64,000 nucleotides of DNA from NCBI GenBank assembly GCA_017405085.1, contig JAFRBB010000059.1, positions 1 to 64,000 on the forward strand, written 5' to 3'. Origin of the DNA: Eubacteriaceae bacterium. GTDB taxonomy: Bacteria > Bacillota > Clostridia > Eubacteriales > Eubacteriaceae. Shown here in pieces: positions 26,780 through 35,307 of this stretch. The notes below the pieces were generated by a model that did no database searches, was not told where the DNA came from, and was given only the letters and a program-made list of their open reading frames with translations. Each line of letters opens with the position of its first letter. The first letter of the stretch is position 1. A program made the translations under genes and the position numbers.

Positions 26780-27603
26780 TGGATTGGAAAAGCGGTAATG
26801 ATACGATACTGGCGTTTAACGAGCTGATTCAAGAAAAAAAATACGCGCCCTATCAGGGAAAACTGAAGGTCGGCGTTGACCTCGGTACTGCTAACATCGT
26901 CGTTGCCGTGGTGGATGAAAACAATCGGCCGGTGGCCGGTGCGATGAAGGGAGCACATGTCGTTCGCGACGGGATCGTCGTGGATTACATCGGCGCTGTG
27001 GAAATTGTCAAAGGCCTCATTCGTCAAATAGAAGACATGATGGGCATTGAACTCTACGACGCGCCGGGCGCAACCGCAATTCCGCCGGGCATCATCGAGG
27101 GAAATACAAAAATTATTGCCAATGTTGTCGAGTCCTGTGATATCAGAGTGACCAACGTCGTCGACGAACCAACGGCAGCCGCAACGGTTTTGGGTATCCA
27201 AAACGGCGCGGTGGTCGATGTGGGGGGCGGTACAACGGGTATCTCGATTATCGATCACGGGAATGTGGTTTTCACGGCTGATGAACCCACCGGCGGGACC
27301 CATATGAGTCTCGTATTGGCGGGGGCCTATCATATCAGCTTTGATGAAGCAGAACACATGAAAATATACGACGACGAAAGCAAAGTGTTTCCTGTTGTTA
27401 AGCCGACTGTTGAAAAAATGGCGTCCATCGTCCATCGTTTCATCCAGGGCTACGATGTCGACACCATCTATGTGGTCGGCGGGGCTTGTGAATTTTCAAA
27501 ATTCGAAAGCGTCTTCGAACGTGAGATCGGCATCAAGACAGTGAAGCCCGTCGAACCTTTATTGGTCACCCCCCTCGGCATCGCATTTAATGCCAAGGTG
27601 TGA
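26779..27603 (+). CDS. eutJ: EutJ-like Hsp70-family chaperone of the BMC locus
   Basis: A 274-residue actin/Hsp70-fold ATPase. Phosphate-1 loop KVGVDLGTANIVVAVVD, phosphate-2 VVDVGGGTTGISIID and adenosine motif VVGGACEFSKFE are all present, with no peptide-binding domain. This is the EutJ architecture, proposed to help assemble or reactivate compartment enzymes. It overlaps pduL by one base. Confidence 0.88.
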   Translation: MDWKSGNDTILAFNELIQEKKYAPYQGKLKVGVDLGTANIVVAVVDENNRPVAGAMKGAHVVRDGIVVDYIGAVEIVKGLIRQIEDMMGIELYDAPGATAIPPGIIEGNTKIIANVVESCDIRVTNVVDEPTAAATVLGIQNGAVVDVGGGTTGISIIDHGNVVFTADEPTGGTHMSLVLAGAYHISFDEAEHMKIYDDESKVFPVVKPTVEKMASIVHRFIQGYDVDTIYVVGGACEFSKFESVFEREIGIKTVKPVEPLLVTPLGIAFNAKV

Positions 27604-27636
27604 TCAAAGTATCGTAAAGGAATGTGGTGAAAACCA

Positions 27637-28479
27637 ATGGACATGAATGACTTATTGGCAGGTTTGATGAATAACAGCGATTTTATGAACGCTTTTATTC
27701 AAAAGATCGCCGAAGAAGTAATTAAAAGACTCAAAAACCGCCCGAAAAAAGCACTTGTTGTGTTTACCGGTGCGGCAATCGGCTATAAAGAAGCGGTGGC
27801 CGAGCTTGCCAAGCTCAAAGAAGCCGGCTGGCAGTTCACCGTGTACTTTTCCGATGCGGCCGCAAATGTTTTAGATGGCGCACATCTTAAAGAAACATTG
27901 GGAATCGACAAAATCTACACCCAGGCGGATCACGCCGGCAAAGCGGAGCTTGTCGAAGGAATCGATGAAGTCATCATCGCCACCACAACCGTTAATACCG
28001 CCGCAAAAATCGCAAACGGTATTTGCGACAATCAGATCCTGACATTGATTAGTCAACAAATCATGTCCGGGGGAAAGGTTGTCTGCGCGGTGAACGGTGC
28101 CTGTCCCGATAATAAAGTCCGTGCCGATCTCGGCATGGGTAAATCGCCGAAGGCCTATCGTGAACTCCTCAAGAACAACTTGAGAGCCATGCGGGATTAC
28201 GGCATTAAGATGATTGCGGCAGACGAAATGTATGATGTTTGCACGGGCACACCGGCAGGAGCCGCTCCCAAAGAAGAACCGCAAAGCCAAAACAGCGCGG
28301 TCGAGACGGCAGCGAAACCGGCCGGACAACCGGAATTCATCGATAAGCACATCATCAGCAGACCCGAAATCTTAAAAGGACGCGATACCGGAATTGTCCG
28401 CATCAAAGAAGATGCGATCGTAACGATGTATGCGCAGGAAACTGCAAAAGAATTCGGAATTCAAATCGAAAGAGTGTAG
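27637..28479 (+). CDS. BMC-associated flavoprotein-like protein of unknown function
   Basis: A 280-residue protein. An N-terminal helix (NAFIQKIAEEVIKRLKN) resembles an encapsulation peptide. It is followed by a Rossmann-like flavoprotein domain (ALVVFTGAAIGYKEAV, VIIATTTVNTAAKI, NGACPDNK), a Pro/Gln-rich linker near residues 210-230, and a C-terminal block beginning DKHIISRPEIL. The position between EutJ-like and EutN-like genes says it is part of the compartment. It does not look like Salmonella PduM. An FMN/FAD role in cobalamin or Fe-S reduction is possible but unproven. Confidence 0.65.
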   Translation: MDMNDLLAGLMNNSDFMNAFIQKIAEEVIKRLKNRPKKALVVFTGAAIGYKEAVAELAKLKEAGWQFTVYFSDAAANVLDGAHLKETLGIDKIYTQADHAGKAELVEGIDEVIIATTTVNTAAKIANGICDNQILTLISQQIMSGGKVVCAVNGACPDNKVRADLGMGKSPKAYRELLKNNLRAMRDYGIKMIAADEMYDVCTGTPAGAAPKEEPQSQNSAVETAAKPAGQPEFIDKHIISRPEILKGRDTGIVRIKEDAIVTMYAQETAKEFGIQIERV

Positions 28480-28489
28480 GTGATGTGAT

Positions 28490-28792
28490 ATGCATTTGGC
28501 AAGGGTCGTAGGAACCATCGTTTCAACTCAGAAGGATCCCCATCTGGTGGGTTGCAAACTGATGATCATTAAAAAAATCAATGAAGCCAGCGAATTTGAA
28601 AAATATTCCAGCCAGTCCACAGCCATCGCCGTGGACACCGTCGGCGCCGGAATCGGCGAAACAGTTATCGTTACAACAGGGAGTACAGCCCGTTTTGTGT
28701 ACGGTGACAAAACGACGCCGCTGGATATGACCATCGTTGGTATTGTCGACGAGATCCAAACCTCCGAATCGGAAGTTCAAAAAACGCTTTAG
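28490..28792 (+). CDS. pduN: BMC pentameric vertex protein (EutN/CcmL family)
   Basis: A 100-residue vertex-capping pentamer subunit. MHLARVVGTIVSTQK and the strand LVGCKLMII open the OB-fold typical of EutN/CcmL/PduN, and the C-terminal DMTIVGIVDEI is also typical. It is the only vertex gene in the locus, sufficient to close the icosahedral shell. Confidence 0.93.
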   Translation: MHLARVVGTIVSTQKDPHLVGCKLMIIKKINEASEFEKYSSQSTAIAVDTVGAGIGETVIVTTGSTARFVYGDKTTPLDMTIVGIVDEIQTSESEVQKTL

Positions 28793-28807
28793 AAAGGAGA
28801 TTAGCTT

Positions 28808-29821
28808 ATGCCCAATGTCTATACGAGAAGCGGGGATAAGGGCACAACCGGATTGTTCGGCGGCGGAAGAGCCCCGAAGGATGATATCCGCGTTGATGCC
28901 TACGGCACGATGGATGAAGCACAATCAGCCATCGGCGTAGCCTATGCCCTCGTTAAAGATGAAGATATTCGCGAAATCCTCAAGAAAGCTCAGGAACGGA
29001 TCTTTATATTGGGCGCCGAATTGTCCAGCGACGACAGAGGCCGCGAAATGCTTCCAGACAAGGTTTCGCAAGCCGATATCGACGCCATGGAAAAAACCAT
29101 GGATCACTATCTGGAAATCATCGGCCGCCAAAAAGAATTCATTATTCCCGGAAGAAACGCGGCATCAGCCGCGCTGCATCTGGCGCGTTCTGTCGTCAGA
29201 CGCGGCGAAAGACGCATTGTCACATACAAAAGCCAGGATGACACCGTTCGTCCCGAGGCAGTAAAATTTGTCAATCGTCTGTCGGATCTGCTCTTTGTTC
29301 TCGCACGGGTCGAAGAGTTTGAAGAAAACATCCGGGATAGTGCAAAAGACATTTTAGCGCAAACTAAAATCGACGAAGGAGCTTCGGAAGCCTTGAAACC
29401 ACAAGAAGATAAAGGTGAAGTATTACTCACGTTAGCCAAAAGAATTGCGGCTGCTTCCAGAGTGAAGGCTCAAGAACTGGGTGTCCCCATCGTCTTCTCT
29501 GCCGTTGATATCGGCGGCAATTTAGCCTATTATGAACGCATGAAGGATTCGTTATTGGCCAGTATCGATATTTCTCAAAATAAAGCATACACGGCCAATG
29601 CGCTTAAATGTCCCACAAGTGCGGTCTATGACTTGGCTAAAGAAGAGAGTCCGCTCTTTGGTATCCAATTTACCAATAACAATCGCATTGTGACGTTCGG
29701 AGGCGGTTATCCCCTCATTGTAGACGGCGTCCAGATCGGTGCTATTGGTGTCAGTGGCGGAACGGTGGACGAAGATATGGCCATTGCGGAAGCAGGCCTG
29801 GAGATTTTAAAGACAGAATAA
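28808..29821 (+). CDS. pduO: ATP:cob(I)alamin adenosyltransferase PduO with C-terminal HbpS/GlcG-like domain
   Basis: A 337-residue two-domain protein. Residues 1-185 are the PduO-type adenosyltransferase (YTRSGDKGTTGLFGG ATP loop, RRGERR and FVNRLSDLLFVLAR), which makes adenosylcobalamin. Residues 195-337 are the PduO-C/GlcG domain (PIVFSAVDIGGNLAYYERM, FGGGYPLIVDGVQIGAIGVSGG), reported to bind heme or corrinoid in relatives. AAAGGAG precedes the ATG. Confidence 0.93.
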   Translation: MPNVYTRSGDKGTTGLFGGGRAPKDDIRVDAYGTMDEAQSAIGVAYALVKDEDIREILKKAQERIFILGAELSSDDRGREMLPDKVSQADIDAMEKTMDHYLEIIGRQKEFIIPGRNAASAALHLARSVVRRGERRIVTYKSQDDTVRPEAVKFVNRLSDLLFVLARVEEFEENIRDSAKDILAQTKIDEGASEALKPQEDKGEVLLTLAKRIAAASRVKAQELGVPIVFSAVDIGGNLAYYERMKDSLLASIDISQNKAYTANALKCPTSAVYDLAKEESPLFGIQFTNNNRIVTFGGGYPLIVDGVQIGAIGVSGGTVDEDMAIAEAGLEILKTE

Positions 29822-29840
29822 TATTTCAGGAGGAGTAAGT

Positions 29841-31250
29841 ATGACTATTGATACATCTGCAATTGAAGCCATCGTCAAAAAAGTCATGGAATCAATTGAT
29901 GATGCGGAAGAAAAAGATATCCCTGTCGTTGACGGTCAGGATGGTTTATTTGTCGATATGAACAATGCCGTTGAAGCATGCTACGCTGCATGGCAGGCAT
30001 ATTACAGACAACCCCTGGCGCTTCGCTACAAAGTTATCGATTCTATCCGCAAAAACTTTTCTAAAAAAGAAGTGGTCGAAACTGTTGCGGCTATGGCTGT
30101 TGAAGAAACAGGCATGGGCAACTACGAACACAAAGTCATGAAGGCTTATCTGACCGCTGAAAGAACACCGGGTATGGAAGACTTGATGGCAGATTGCTGG
30201 ACAGGTGATGAAGGGTTAACATTGCTTGAACTCTCTCCCTTCGGCGTCATTGGTGCCATTTGCCCGTCAACCAACCCCAACGAAACAATCGTTAACAATT
30301 CCATCGGTATGCTCGCAGCCGGTAATGGTGTCGTTTTTGCTCCTCATCCGGGCGCTCTCAAAACCAGCCAATACTGTGTCAAATTAGCCAACAAAGCCGT
30401 TGTTGAAGCCGGCGGTCCCGAAAACCTCATCGTTTCCACCACCGAAGCTTCCATGGAAAACACCAACATCCTGATGCATCATCCCCTTGTCAAAATGATG
30501 TGCGCAACAGGTGGTCCCGGCGTGGTTAAAGCGGTTCTTTCCAGTGGTAAAAAAGCCATCGGCGCTGGCCCCGGCAACCCGCCGGCATTAGTCGACGAAA
30601 CAGCCGATGTCGAAAAAGCCGCGAAAGACATCATCGACGGATGTACATTTGACAACAACCTGCCCTGCATCGCAGAAAAAGAAGTTGTCGTTGTCGATCA
30701 AGTAGCCGATTACCTCATCTTCAACATGAAGAAAAACGGCGCTTACGAAATCAAAGACAAGAAGACCATCGACGCCTTGGCTGAAATGGTTGCACCGAAC
30801 GGCCGCGTTTCCCGTGACTATGTCGGTAAGAGCGCAAAATACATTGCCAAAGCTGCCGGTCTTGATGTACCCGAAGACACACGTGTTCTCATCGCAGAAT
30901 GCGACGCAAGCCATCCCCTCGTACAGATCGAATTGATGATGCCTATTCTCGGTATCGTCCGCGTCGAAGATGTCGATAAAGGAATTGAACTCGCTTGCGA
31001 TTTGGAACATGGCAATCGCCACACAGCAACCATGCACTCCAAAAATGTCGATGCATTATCCAAAATGAGCAAGATGATTCAAGCTACCATCTTTGTTAAA
31101 AACGGACCTTCTTATGCGGGTCTTGGCATCGGCGGAGAAGGTTATCCGACCTTTACAATTGCCGGTCCTACAGGTGAAGGCTTAACCTCTGCAAAATCAT
31201 TTGCCAGAAGAAGAAGATGCGTCCTGTGCGGAGGGTTTGATATTAAATAA
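29841..31250 (+). CDS. pduP: CoA-acylating aldehyde dehydrogenase PduP
   Basis: A 469-residue enzyme that oxidises propionaldehyde to propionyl-CoA with NAD+. The catalytic cysteine is in [14 protein letters not shown] near residue 276, and the cofactor-binding region [19 protein letters not shown] is recognisable. The N-terminal helix [15 protein letters not shown] is the canonical encapsulation peptide. AGGAGG precedes the ATG. Confidence 0.95.
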   Translation: MTIDTSAIEAIVKKVMESIDDAEEKDIPVVDGQDGLFVDMNNAVEACYAAWQAYYRQPLALRYKVIDSIRKNFSKKEVVETVAAMAVEETGMGNYEHKVMKAYLTAERTPGMEDLMADCWTGDEGLTLLELSPFGVIGAICPSTNPNETIVNNSIGMLAAGNGVVFAPHPGALKTSQYCVKLANKAVVEAGGPENLIVSTTEASMENTNILMHHPLVKMMCATGGPGVVKAVLSSGKKAIGAGPGNPPALVDETADVEKAAKDIIDGCTFDNNLPCIAEKEVVVVDQVADYLIFNMKKNGAYEIKDKKTIDALAEMVAPNGRVSRDYVGKSAKYIAKAAGLDVPEDTRVLIAECDASHPLVQIELMMPILGIVRVEDVDKGIELACDLEHGNRHTATMHSKNVDALSKMSKMIQATIFVKNGPSYAGLGIGGEGYPTFTIAGPTGEGLTSAKSFARRRRCVLCGGFDIK

Positions 31251-31268
31251 TAAGCTGAGGTGTTGCTC

Positions 31269-32594
31269 ATGAGCACAAACTTAATTGACATCGTCAAAAG
31301 CGCAGGTATCGTCGGTGCCGGTGGGGCAACCTTCCCGACACACGTTAAAATTAACGCTACAGTAGATACCGTTATTGTCAATGGTGCTGAATGTGAACCG
31401 CTTCTGCGTGTGGACCAACAATTAATGGATGTCAGAGCCGCTGATATGCTGGCGGCTCTGCAAGCCGTTATGGATCATACCAAAGCGAGTAAAGGGATTG
31501 TGGGCTTAAAGAAAAAATATGTGCCCGCCATCAATTCACTCAGAAAAGAACTGGTGAATTATCCCCAAATCGAACTCGGTATCATGGACAACTTCTATCC
31601 GGCAGGGGACGAACAAACGCTGGTTTATGAAATGACCGGCCGCATTGTTCCCGAAGGCGGAATTCCGCTGAATGTCGGTACATTGGTCATTAATGTCGAA
31701 ACACTTTTGAATATCTATGACATGATGACGAATGAAAAACCCGTGATTGACAAATACATTACCTTAACGGGTAAAGTGGCTCGCAGACTGACCACCAAGG
31801 TGCCGCTGGGCATCACGGTGAAAGAAGCGCTTGATCTGGCGGGCGGCCCCACCATTGATGATTTTGTCGTCATTAACGGCGGCCCGATGATGGGTAAAAT
31901 TGTTCCCCTCGATTCGTATATCACCAAGGGCACAAAAGGACTCATCGTTCTCCCCAAAGATCACTATCTCATTCAGTCCAAAACGAGAAGTCATCGCGAT
32001 TCTTTAAAATTAGCTGCTTCAGCTTGTATGCAATGCAGCTTGTGTACCGAAGTCTGCCCGAGAAACTCTCTCGGACATCATCTCGAACCGCATAAACTCA
32101 TGCGTCTGGCAGCATATGGCAGCACTTGTGATCCCAAGATTACAGCGACAACGGCATTCCTCTGTTGTCAATGTGCGCTTTGCCAATATGCTTGTGTCAT
32201 GGATCTTCAACCTTGGAAAGTCAACGACTACTTAAAAGGTCAATTGGCAGCTCAAGGCATTAAGAATCCGCATCACGAACAACCGGAAAAGGCGAATCCG
32301 TTTAAAATGCAGAAACATTTTAACGTGCATCGCCTGATCTCCCGTCTCGGTCTTGATGAATTTGACAAAGAAGCGCCGCTGGAAGACTGTCCGGTGACCT
32401 TCAAAAAAGTTACCATTCAGATGTCACAGCACATCGGCGCGCCGGCGCAACCGGTTGTCGCGGTTGGTGACGAAGTCAAACGTGGACAAATGATCGGTGA
32501 AATTCCGGAAAAAGCACTCGGGGCTCGTCAGTTTGCCAGCATCGACGGTAAAGTCACGGCAATCGAAGACGGCAAGATTGTTATTGAAGCGTAA
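31269..32594 (+). CDS. pduS: Cobalamin reductase PduS (RnfC-like, two Fe-S clusters)
   Basis: A 441-residue flavin and Fe-S electron-transfer protein that reduces cobalamin for PduO. The N-terminus has the RnfC/NuoF-like GIVGAGGATFPTHVK and GAECEPLL. Two ferredoxin-type cysteine sets follow, CMQCSLCTEVCP and CCQCALCQYAC, near residues 257-315. A C-terminal barrel-sandwich segment ends with GKIVIEA. The start at 31269 is the only ATG of three stacked start codons and is eight bases from TGAGGTG. Confidence 0.92.
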   Translation: MSTNLIDIVKSAGIVGAGGATFPTHVKINATVDTVIVNGAECEPLLRVDQQLMDVRAADMLAALQAVMDHTKASKGIVGLKKKYVPAINSLRKELVNYPQIELGIMDNFYPAGDEQTLVYEMTGRIVPEGGIPLNVGTLVINVETLLNIYDMMTNEKPVIDKYITLTGKVARRLTTKVPLGITVKEALDLAGGPTIDDFVVINGGPMMGKIVPLDSYITKGTKGLIVLPKDHYLIQSKTRSHRDSLKLAASACMQCSLCTEVCPRNSLGHHLEPHKLMRLAAYGSTCDPKITATTAFLCCQCALCQYACVMDLQPWKVNDYLKGQLAAQGIKNPHHEQPEKANPFKMQKHFNVHRLISRLGLDEFDKEAPLEDCPVTFKKVTIQMSQHIGAPAQPVVAVGDEVKRGQMIGEIPEKALGARQFASIDGKVTAIEDGKIVIEA

Positions 32595-32653
32595 TAATCT
32601 TAGGCGCATTGAATAAACAATTTCACATTGCATAGAAAGAAAGAAGTGGTATT

Positions 32654-33202
32654 TTGAAAAAGGCAATAGGATTTATCGAATTTAAAAGCATCCCTATTGG
32701 CATTGAATCCACTGACCAGATGCTCAAATCAGGTAATGTTGAATTAATTTCAGCTACGCCGTTATGTCCCGGTAAATATGTCACACTCATTACCGGTGAT
32801 GTAGGTGCTGTCAGATCCTCTATTAAAAACGGGGAACAAGTCGGTGGAATCTATGTCTTGGAATCTCATGTCATCCCGAATATCCATCAAGCCGTATTAC
32901 CGGCCCTTGTCGGTTCCGGCGAAGATGTAGAAGTTAAATCTCTGGGGATTATCGAAACCATCAACGCAATCTCTTCGATCGTCGTTGCTGATACGGCTGT
33001 GAAAGCATCCAATATTCAGCTCATCGAAGTGCGTATGGCTCGCGGTCTCGGCGGAAAAGCGTTTGTCGTTTTGACGGGAGAAGTTTCTTCCGTTAAGTCA
33101 GCGGTCAAATCTGCCGAAGCGGCAATGAGAGATTACGGTGTTATTACCAGCAGCACCGTGATTCCTTCACCCCACAAGGATATCCGGAAGATCGTATTAT
33201 AA
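32654..33202 (+). CDS. pduT: BMC trimeric Fe-S shell protein PduT
   Basis: A 182-residue tandem BMC-domain protein whose trimer carries a 4Fe-4S cluster at the pore, proposed to pass electrons across the shell to PduS. Cysteine 38 (TPLCPGKY) is at exactly the position of the cluster ligand in characterised PduT. It starts with TTG and a weak ribosome site (AAGAAGTGG), unlike the strong AGGAGG sites in the rest of the operon, implying lower synthesis. It is the last gene before the operon terminator. Confidence 0.93.
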   Translation: MKKAIGFIEFKSIPIGIESTDQMLKSGNVELISATPLCPGKYVTLITGDVGAVRSSIKNGEQVGGIYVLESHVIPNIHQAVLPALVGSGEDVEVKSLGIIETINAISSIVVADTAVKASNIQLIEVRMARGLGGKAFVVLTGEVSSVKSAVKSAEAAMRDYGVITSSTVIPSPHKDIRKIVL

Positions 33203-33211
33203 GTTTATGTC

Positions 33212-33253
33212 GATATCCGGTGGATGCCCGCGCATTTGCCGGATATCTTTTTA
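33212..33253 (+). terminator. Terminator of the BMC operon
   Basis: GATATCCGG...CCGGATATC (perfect 9-bp stem) followed by TTTTTAT, ten bases after the pduT stop. Confidence 0.75.
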
Positions 33254-33379
33254 TACAAGCGCAATGATTAAAAGTCGGCGTCAGACACCAAGAATAAGAT
33301 GAATGATGCGTGATCTGTACATTCAAATCAGGCATGATCCATTTTAAAATTAATCCGGAAAGAACGCAAAAGAACGCAT

Positions 33380-34150
33380 ATGAAAGTTATCAGTTTTTTT
33401 AATTTAAAAGGTGGTTGCGGTAAAACGACATCGGTTGTCAATTTGGGCTATTTATTGGGAGAAGACTTGAAAGCCAAAAACGTAAAAGTGCTTTTGGTCG
33501 ATCTCGATATGCAGGCTAATCTCACCAACTCATTGATGGATTATGATTTAGACCGGCCGTCGGTGTATCATTATTTAACGGACGATATACCGATTGACGA
33601 TGTCATTTATGAGGTGAGAGAGAATATCGATCTTATACCTTCGAGCCTTTTGATGGCTACCATCGAACCGCGGCTCATTCTGAAAGATAACCGGGAATAT
33701 TTGATAAAAAAAGGACTTGAAAAAGTGGCGGATCGTTATGATTACTGTCTGCTCGATTGCTCGCCATCCTTTTCGACCGTCACGATGAATGCCATTGTGG
33801 CCTCTGACGATATTTTTATTCCCGTTCAAACCGAATACTATGCCGTAGACGGTGTTCATCTTTTGGAAGACACCTTAGACTATGTCAACGAAACACTGGA
33901 AATTGATAAAAGCATTACACTGATGTTCGCGACCCTTCATGATACGCGAAATAATATCAATCACCTTCAATATGATAACCTGAAAGCGGCTTACGGCGAA
34001 AAATTTATGGAAACTGTGATTCATAAAAACATCAGTTTGGTTGAGTCACCGATTTTCAAACAATCAATTTTTGAATATAAACCTCGTGCCCGCGGCGCGC
34101 AGGATTATAAAAAACTCTATGCAGAGATAGTTTCCAAAGGGGGATTTTAA
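33380..34150 (+). CDS. ParA/MinD-family ATPase adjacent to the microcompartment locus
   Basis: A 256-residue ParA-type ATPase without an N-terminal helix-turn-helix. The deviant Walker A is NLKGGCGKTTS with signature lysine K10 and catalytic K15; VLLVDLDMQANLT is Walker A-prime and YDYCLLDCSPS is Walker B. Such ATPases bind the nucleoid as ATP dimers and position plasmids, chromosomes or protein cargos. No parB or parS is present; the downstream gene starts on the base after its stop codon. The setting right after the BMC shell gene pduT suggests cargo is the compartment, as for McdA and carboxysomes. It has a weak ribosome site and no obvious promoter of its own. Confidence 0.85.
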   Translation: MKVISFFNLKGGCGKTTSVVNLGYLLGEDLKAKNVKVLLVDLDMQANLTNSLMDYDLDRPSVYHYLTDDIPIDDVIYEVRENIDLIPSSLLMATIEPRLILKDNREYLIKKGLEKVADRYDYCLLDCSPSFSTVTMNAIVASDDIFIPVQTEYYAVDGVHLLEDTLDYVNETLEIDKSITLMFATLHDTRNNINHLQYDNLKAAYGEKFMETVIHKNISLVESPIFKQSIFEYKPRARGAQDYKKLYAEIVSKGGF

Positions 34151-35095
34151 ATGGCACGTAAAAGTAAATTAAAATCACAATTGAAAAACCATAACACGGA
34201 AATGAAAGAAAAACCGTCAATGGCTGATAAAGTTAAAGCAAAACTAACAGGTAAAAATCCGGACGCGGAAGCTAAGAAAAAATTAGAAGAAGAACTGAAA
34301 AAACGCGCGCAAAAAGAAGCTGAAGCCAAGGCGAAGAAAGAAGCCGAAGCGAAGGCAAAAGCGGAAGCTGAAGCCAAAGCGAAGAAAGAAGCTGAAGCGA
34401 AGGCAAAAACGGAAGCTGAAGCCAAAGCCAAGGCGAAGAAAGAAGCAGAAGCGAAGGCAAAAGCGGAAGCTGAAGCCAAAGCCAAAGCGAAGAAAGAAGC
34501 GGAAGCGAAGGCAAAAGCAGAAGCGGAAGCCAAGGCGAAGAAAGAAGCCGAAGCGAAGGCAAAAGCGGCGGCTGAAGCCAAGGCAAAGAAAGAAGCCGAA
34601 GCGAAGGCAAAAGCAGCGGCGGAAGCCAAGGCAAAGAAAGAAGCGGAAGCGAAGGCAAAAGCAGCAGCGGAAGCCAAGGCAAAGAAAGAAGCGGAAGCGA
34701 AAGCAAAAGCGGAAGCAGAAGCCAAGGCGAAGAAAGAAGCAGAAGCGAAGGCAAAAGCAGCGGCGGAAGCCAAAGCGAAGAAAGAAGCGGAAGCGAAAGC
34801 AAAAGCGGAAGCTGAAGCCAAAGCGAAGAAAGAAGCTGAAGCGAAGGCAAAAGCGGAAGCTGAAGCCAAGGCGAAGAAGGAAGCTGAAGCGAAGGCAAAA
34901 GCAGCGGCGGAAGCCAAGGCGAAGAAGGAAGCTGAAGCGAAGGCAAAAGCAGCGGCGGAAGCCAAGGCGAAGAAGGAAGCCGAAGCGAAGGCCAAAGCGG
35001 AAGCGGAAGCCAAGGCAAAGAAAGAAGCTGAAGCGAAAGCAAAAGCCGAAGAAAAATACAAAGAGCTGCATGAATTACCGATTTGGTTGATGTAG
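34151..35095 (+). CDS. Lys/Glu/Ala octad-repeat protein, candidate partner of the ParA-type ATPase
   Basis: A 314-residue protein of extreme composition. Residues 1-54 are a basic N-terminus (RKSKLKSQLK, MADKVKAKLTG). Residues 55-298 are about thirty octads of the form [K/A/T][E/A]AEAKAK, alternating KEAEAKAK with AEAEAKAK or AAAEAKAK, with two extra AK insertions. Residues 299-314 are a distinct tail ending ELHELPIWLM. Alternating charged residues with no hydrophobic stripe predict a long rigid single alpha-helix, TolA-like, some 35 nm if fully helical. The ATG abuts the ParA stop codon and AAAGGGGG lies within the ParA gene, so the pair is coupled. Synonymous codons vary between repeats, so they are not recent copies. 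Function unknown. Confidence 0.8.
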   Translation: MARKSKLKSQLKNHNTEMKEKPSMADKVKAKLTGKNPDAEAKKKLEEELKKRAQKEAEAKAKKEAEAKAKAEAEAKAKKEAEAKAKTEAEAKAKAKKEAEAKAKAEAEAKAKAKKEAEAKAKAEAEAKAKKEAEAKAKAAAEAKAKKEAEAKAKAAAEAKAKKEAEAKAKAAAEAKAKKEAEAKAKAEAEAKAKKEAEAKAKAAAEAKAKKEAEAKAKAEAEAKAKKEAEAKAKAEAEAKAKKEAEAKAKAAAEAKAKKEAEAKAKAAAEAKAKKEAEAKAKAEAEAKAKKEAEAKAKAEEKYKELHELPIWLM

Positions 35096-35174
35096 TTTGT
35101 TGATGATCTAAAATTAAATCCGTTGGATTTTTATTAGAAAATAAAAAGATTTTGATAAGACAATAGCATGAATT

Positions 35175-35202
35175 AGAGATCGACAGCGTCGGTCTCTTTT
35201 TG
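35175..35202 (+). terminator. Intrinsic terminator after the octad-repeat gene
   Basis: GAGATCGAC-AGC-GTCGGTCTC stem (one G-T pair) followed by TTTTT. Confidence 0.7.
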
Positions 35203-35307
35203 TATCAATGAGATGAAGGCGGATCTTTATCATGAAAAAAGAGTATGTTATAATGCAGAAGATGATTTAATATAGTCAATAATGTGATCAAAATCGAAAG
35301 GGAAAAT

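Noticed and set aside
27637-28479. Naming the flavoprotein gene pduM from its position
   Set aside because: It is 280 residues with a flavoprotein fold and shares nothing recognisable with the roughly 160-residue Salmonella PduM.
33380-34150. Reading the ParA gene as a plasmid or chromosome partition gene
   Set aside because: No ParB homologue, parS-like repeats or replication genes lie nearby; the partner gene is a repeat protein and the context is a metabolic compartment.
34147-35071. Three long minus-strand reading frames opposite the octad-repeat gene
   Set aside because: They are made only of repetitive residues (Ala/Phe/Ser, Leu/Pro/Trp or Phe/Arg) that mirror the plus-strand repeat; stops are absent simply because the codons used lack them on the other strand.
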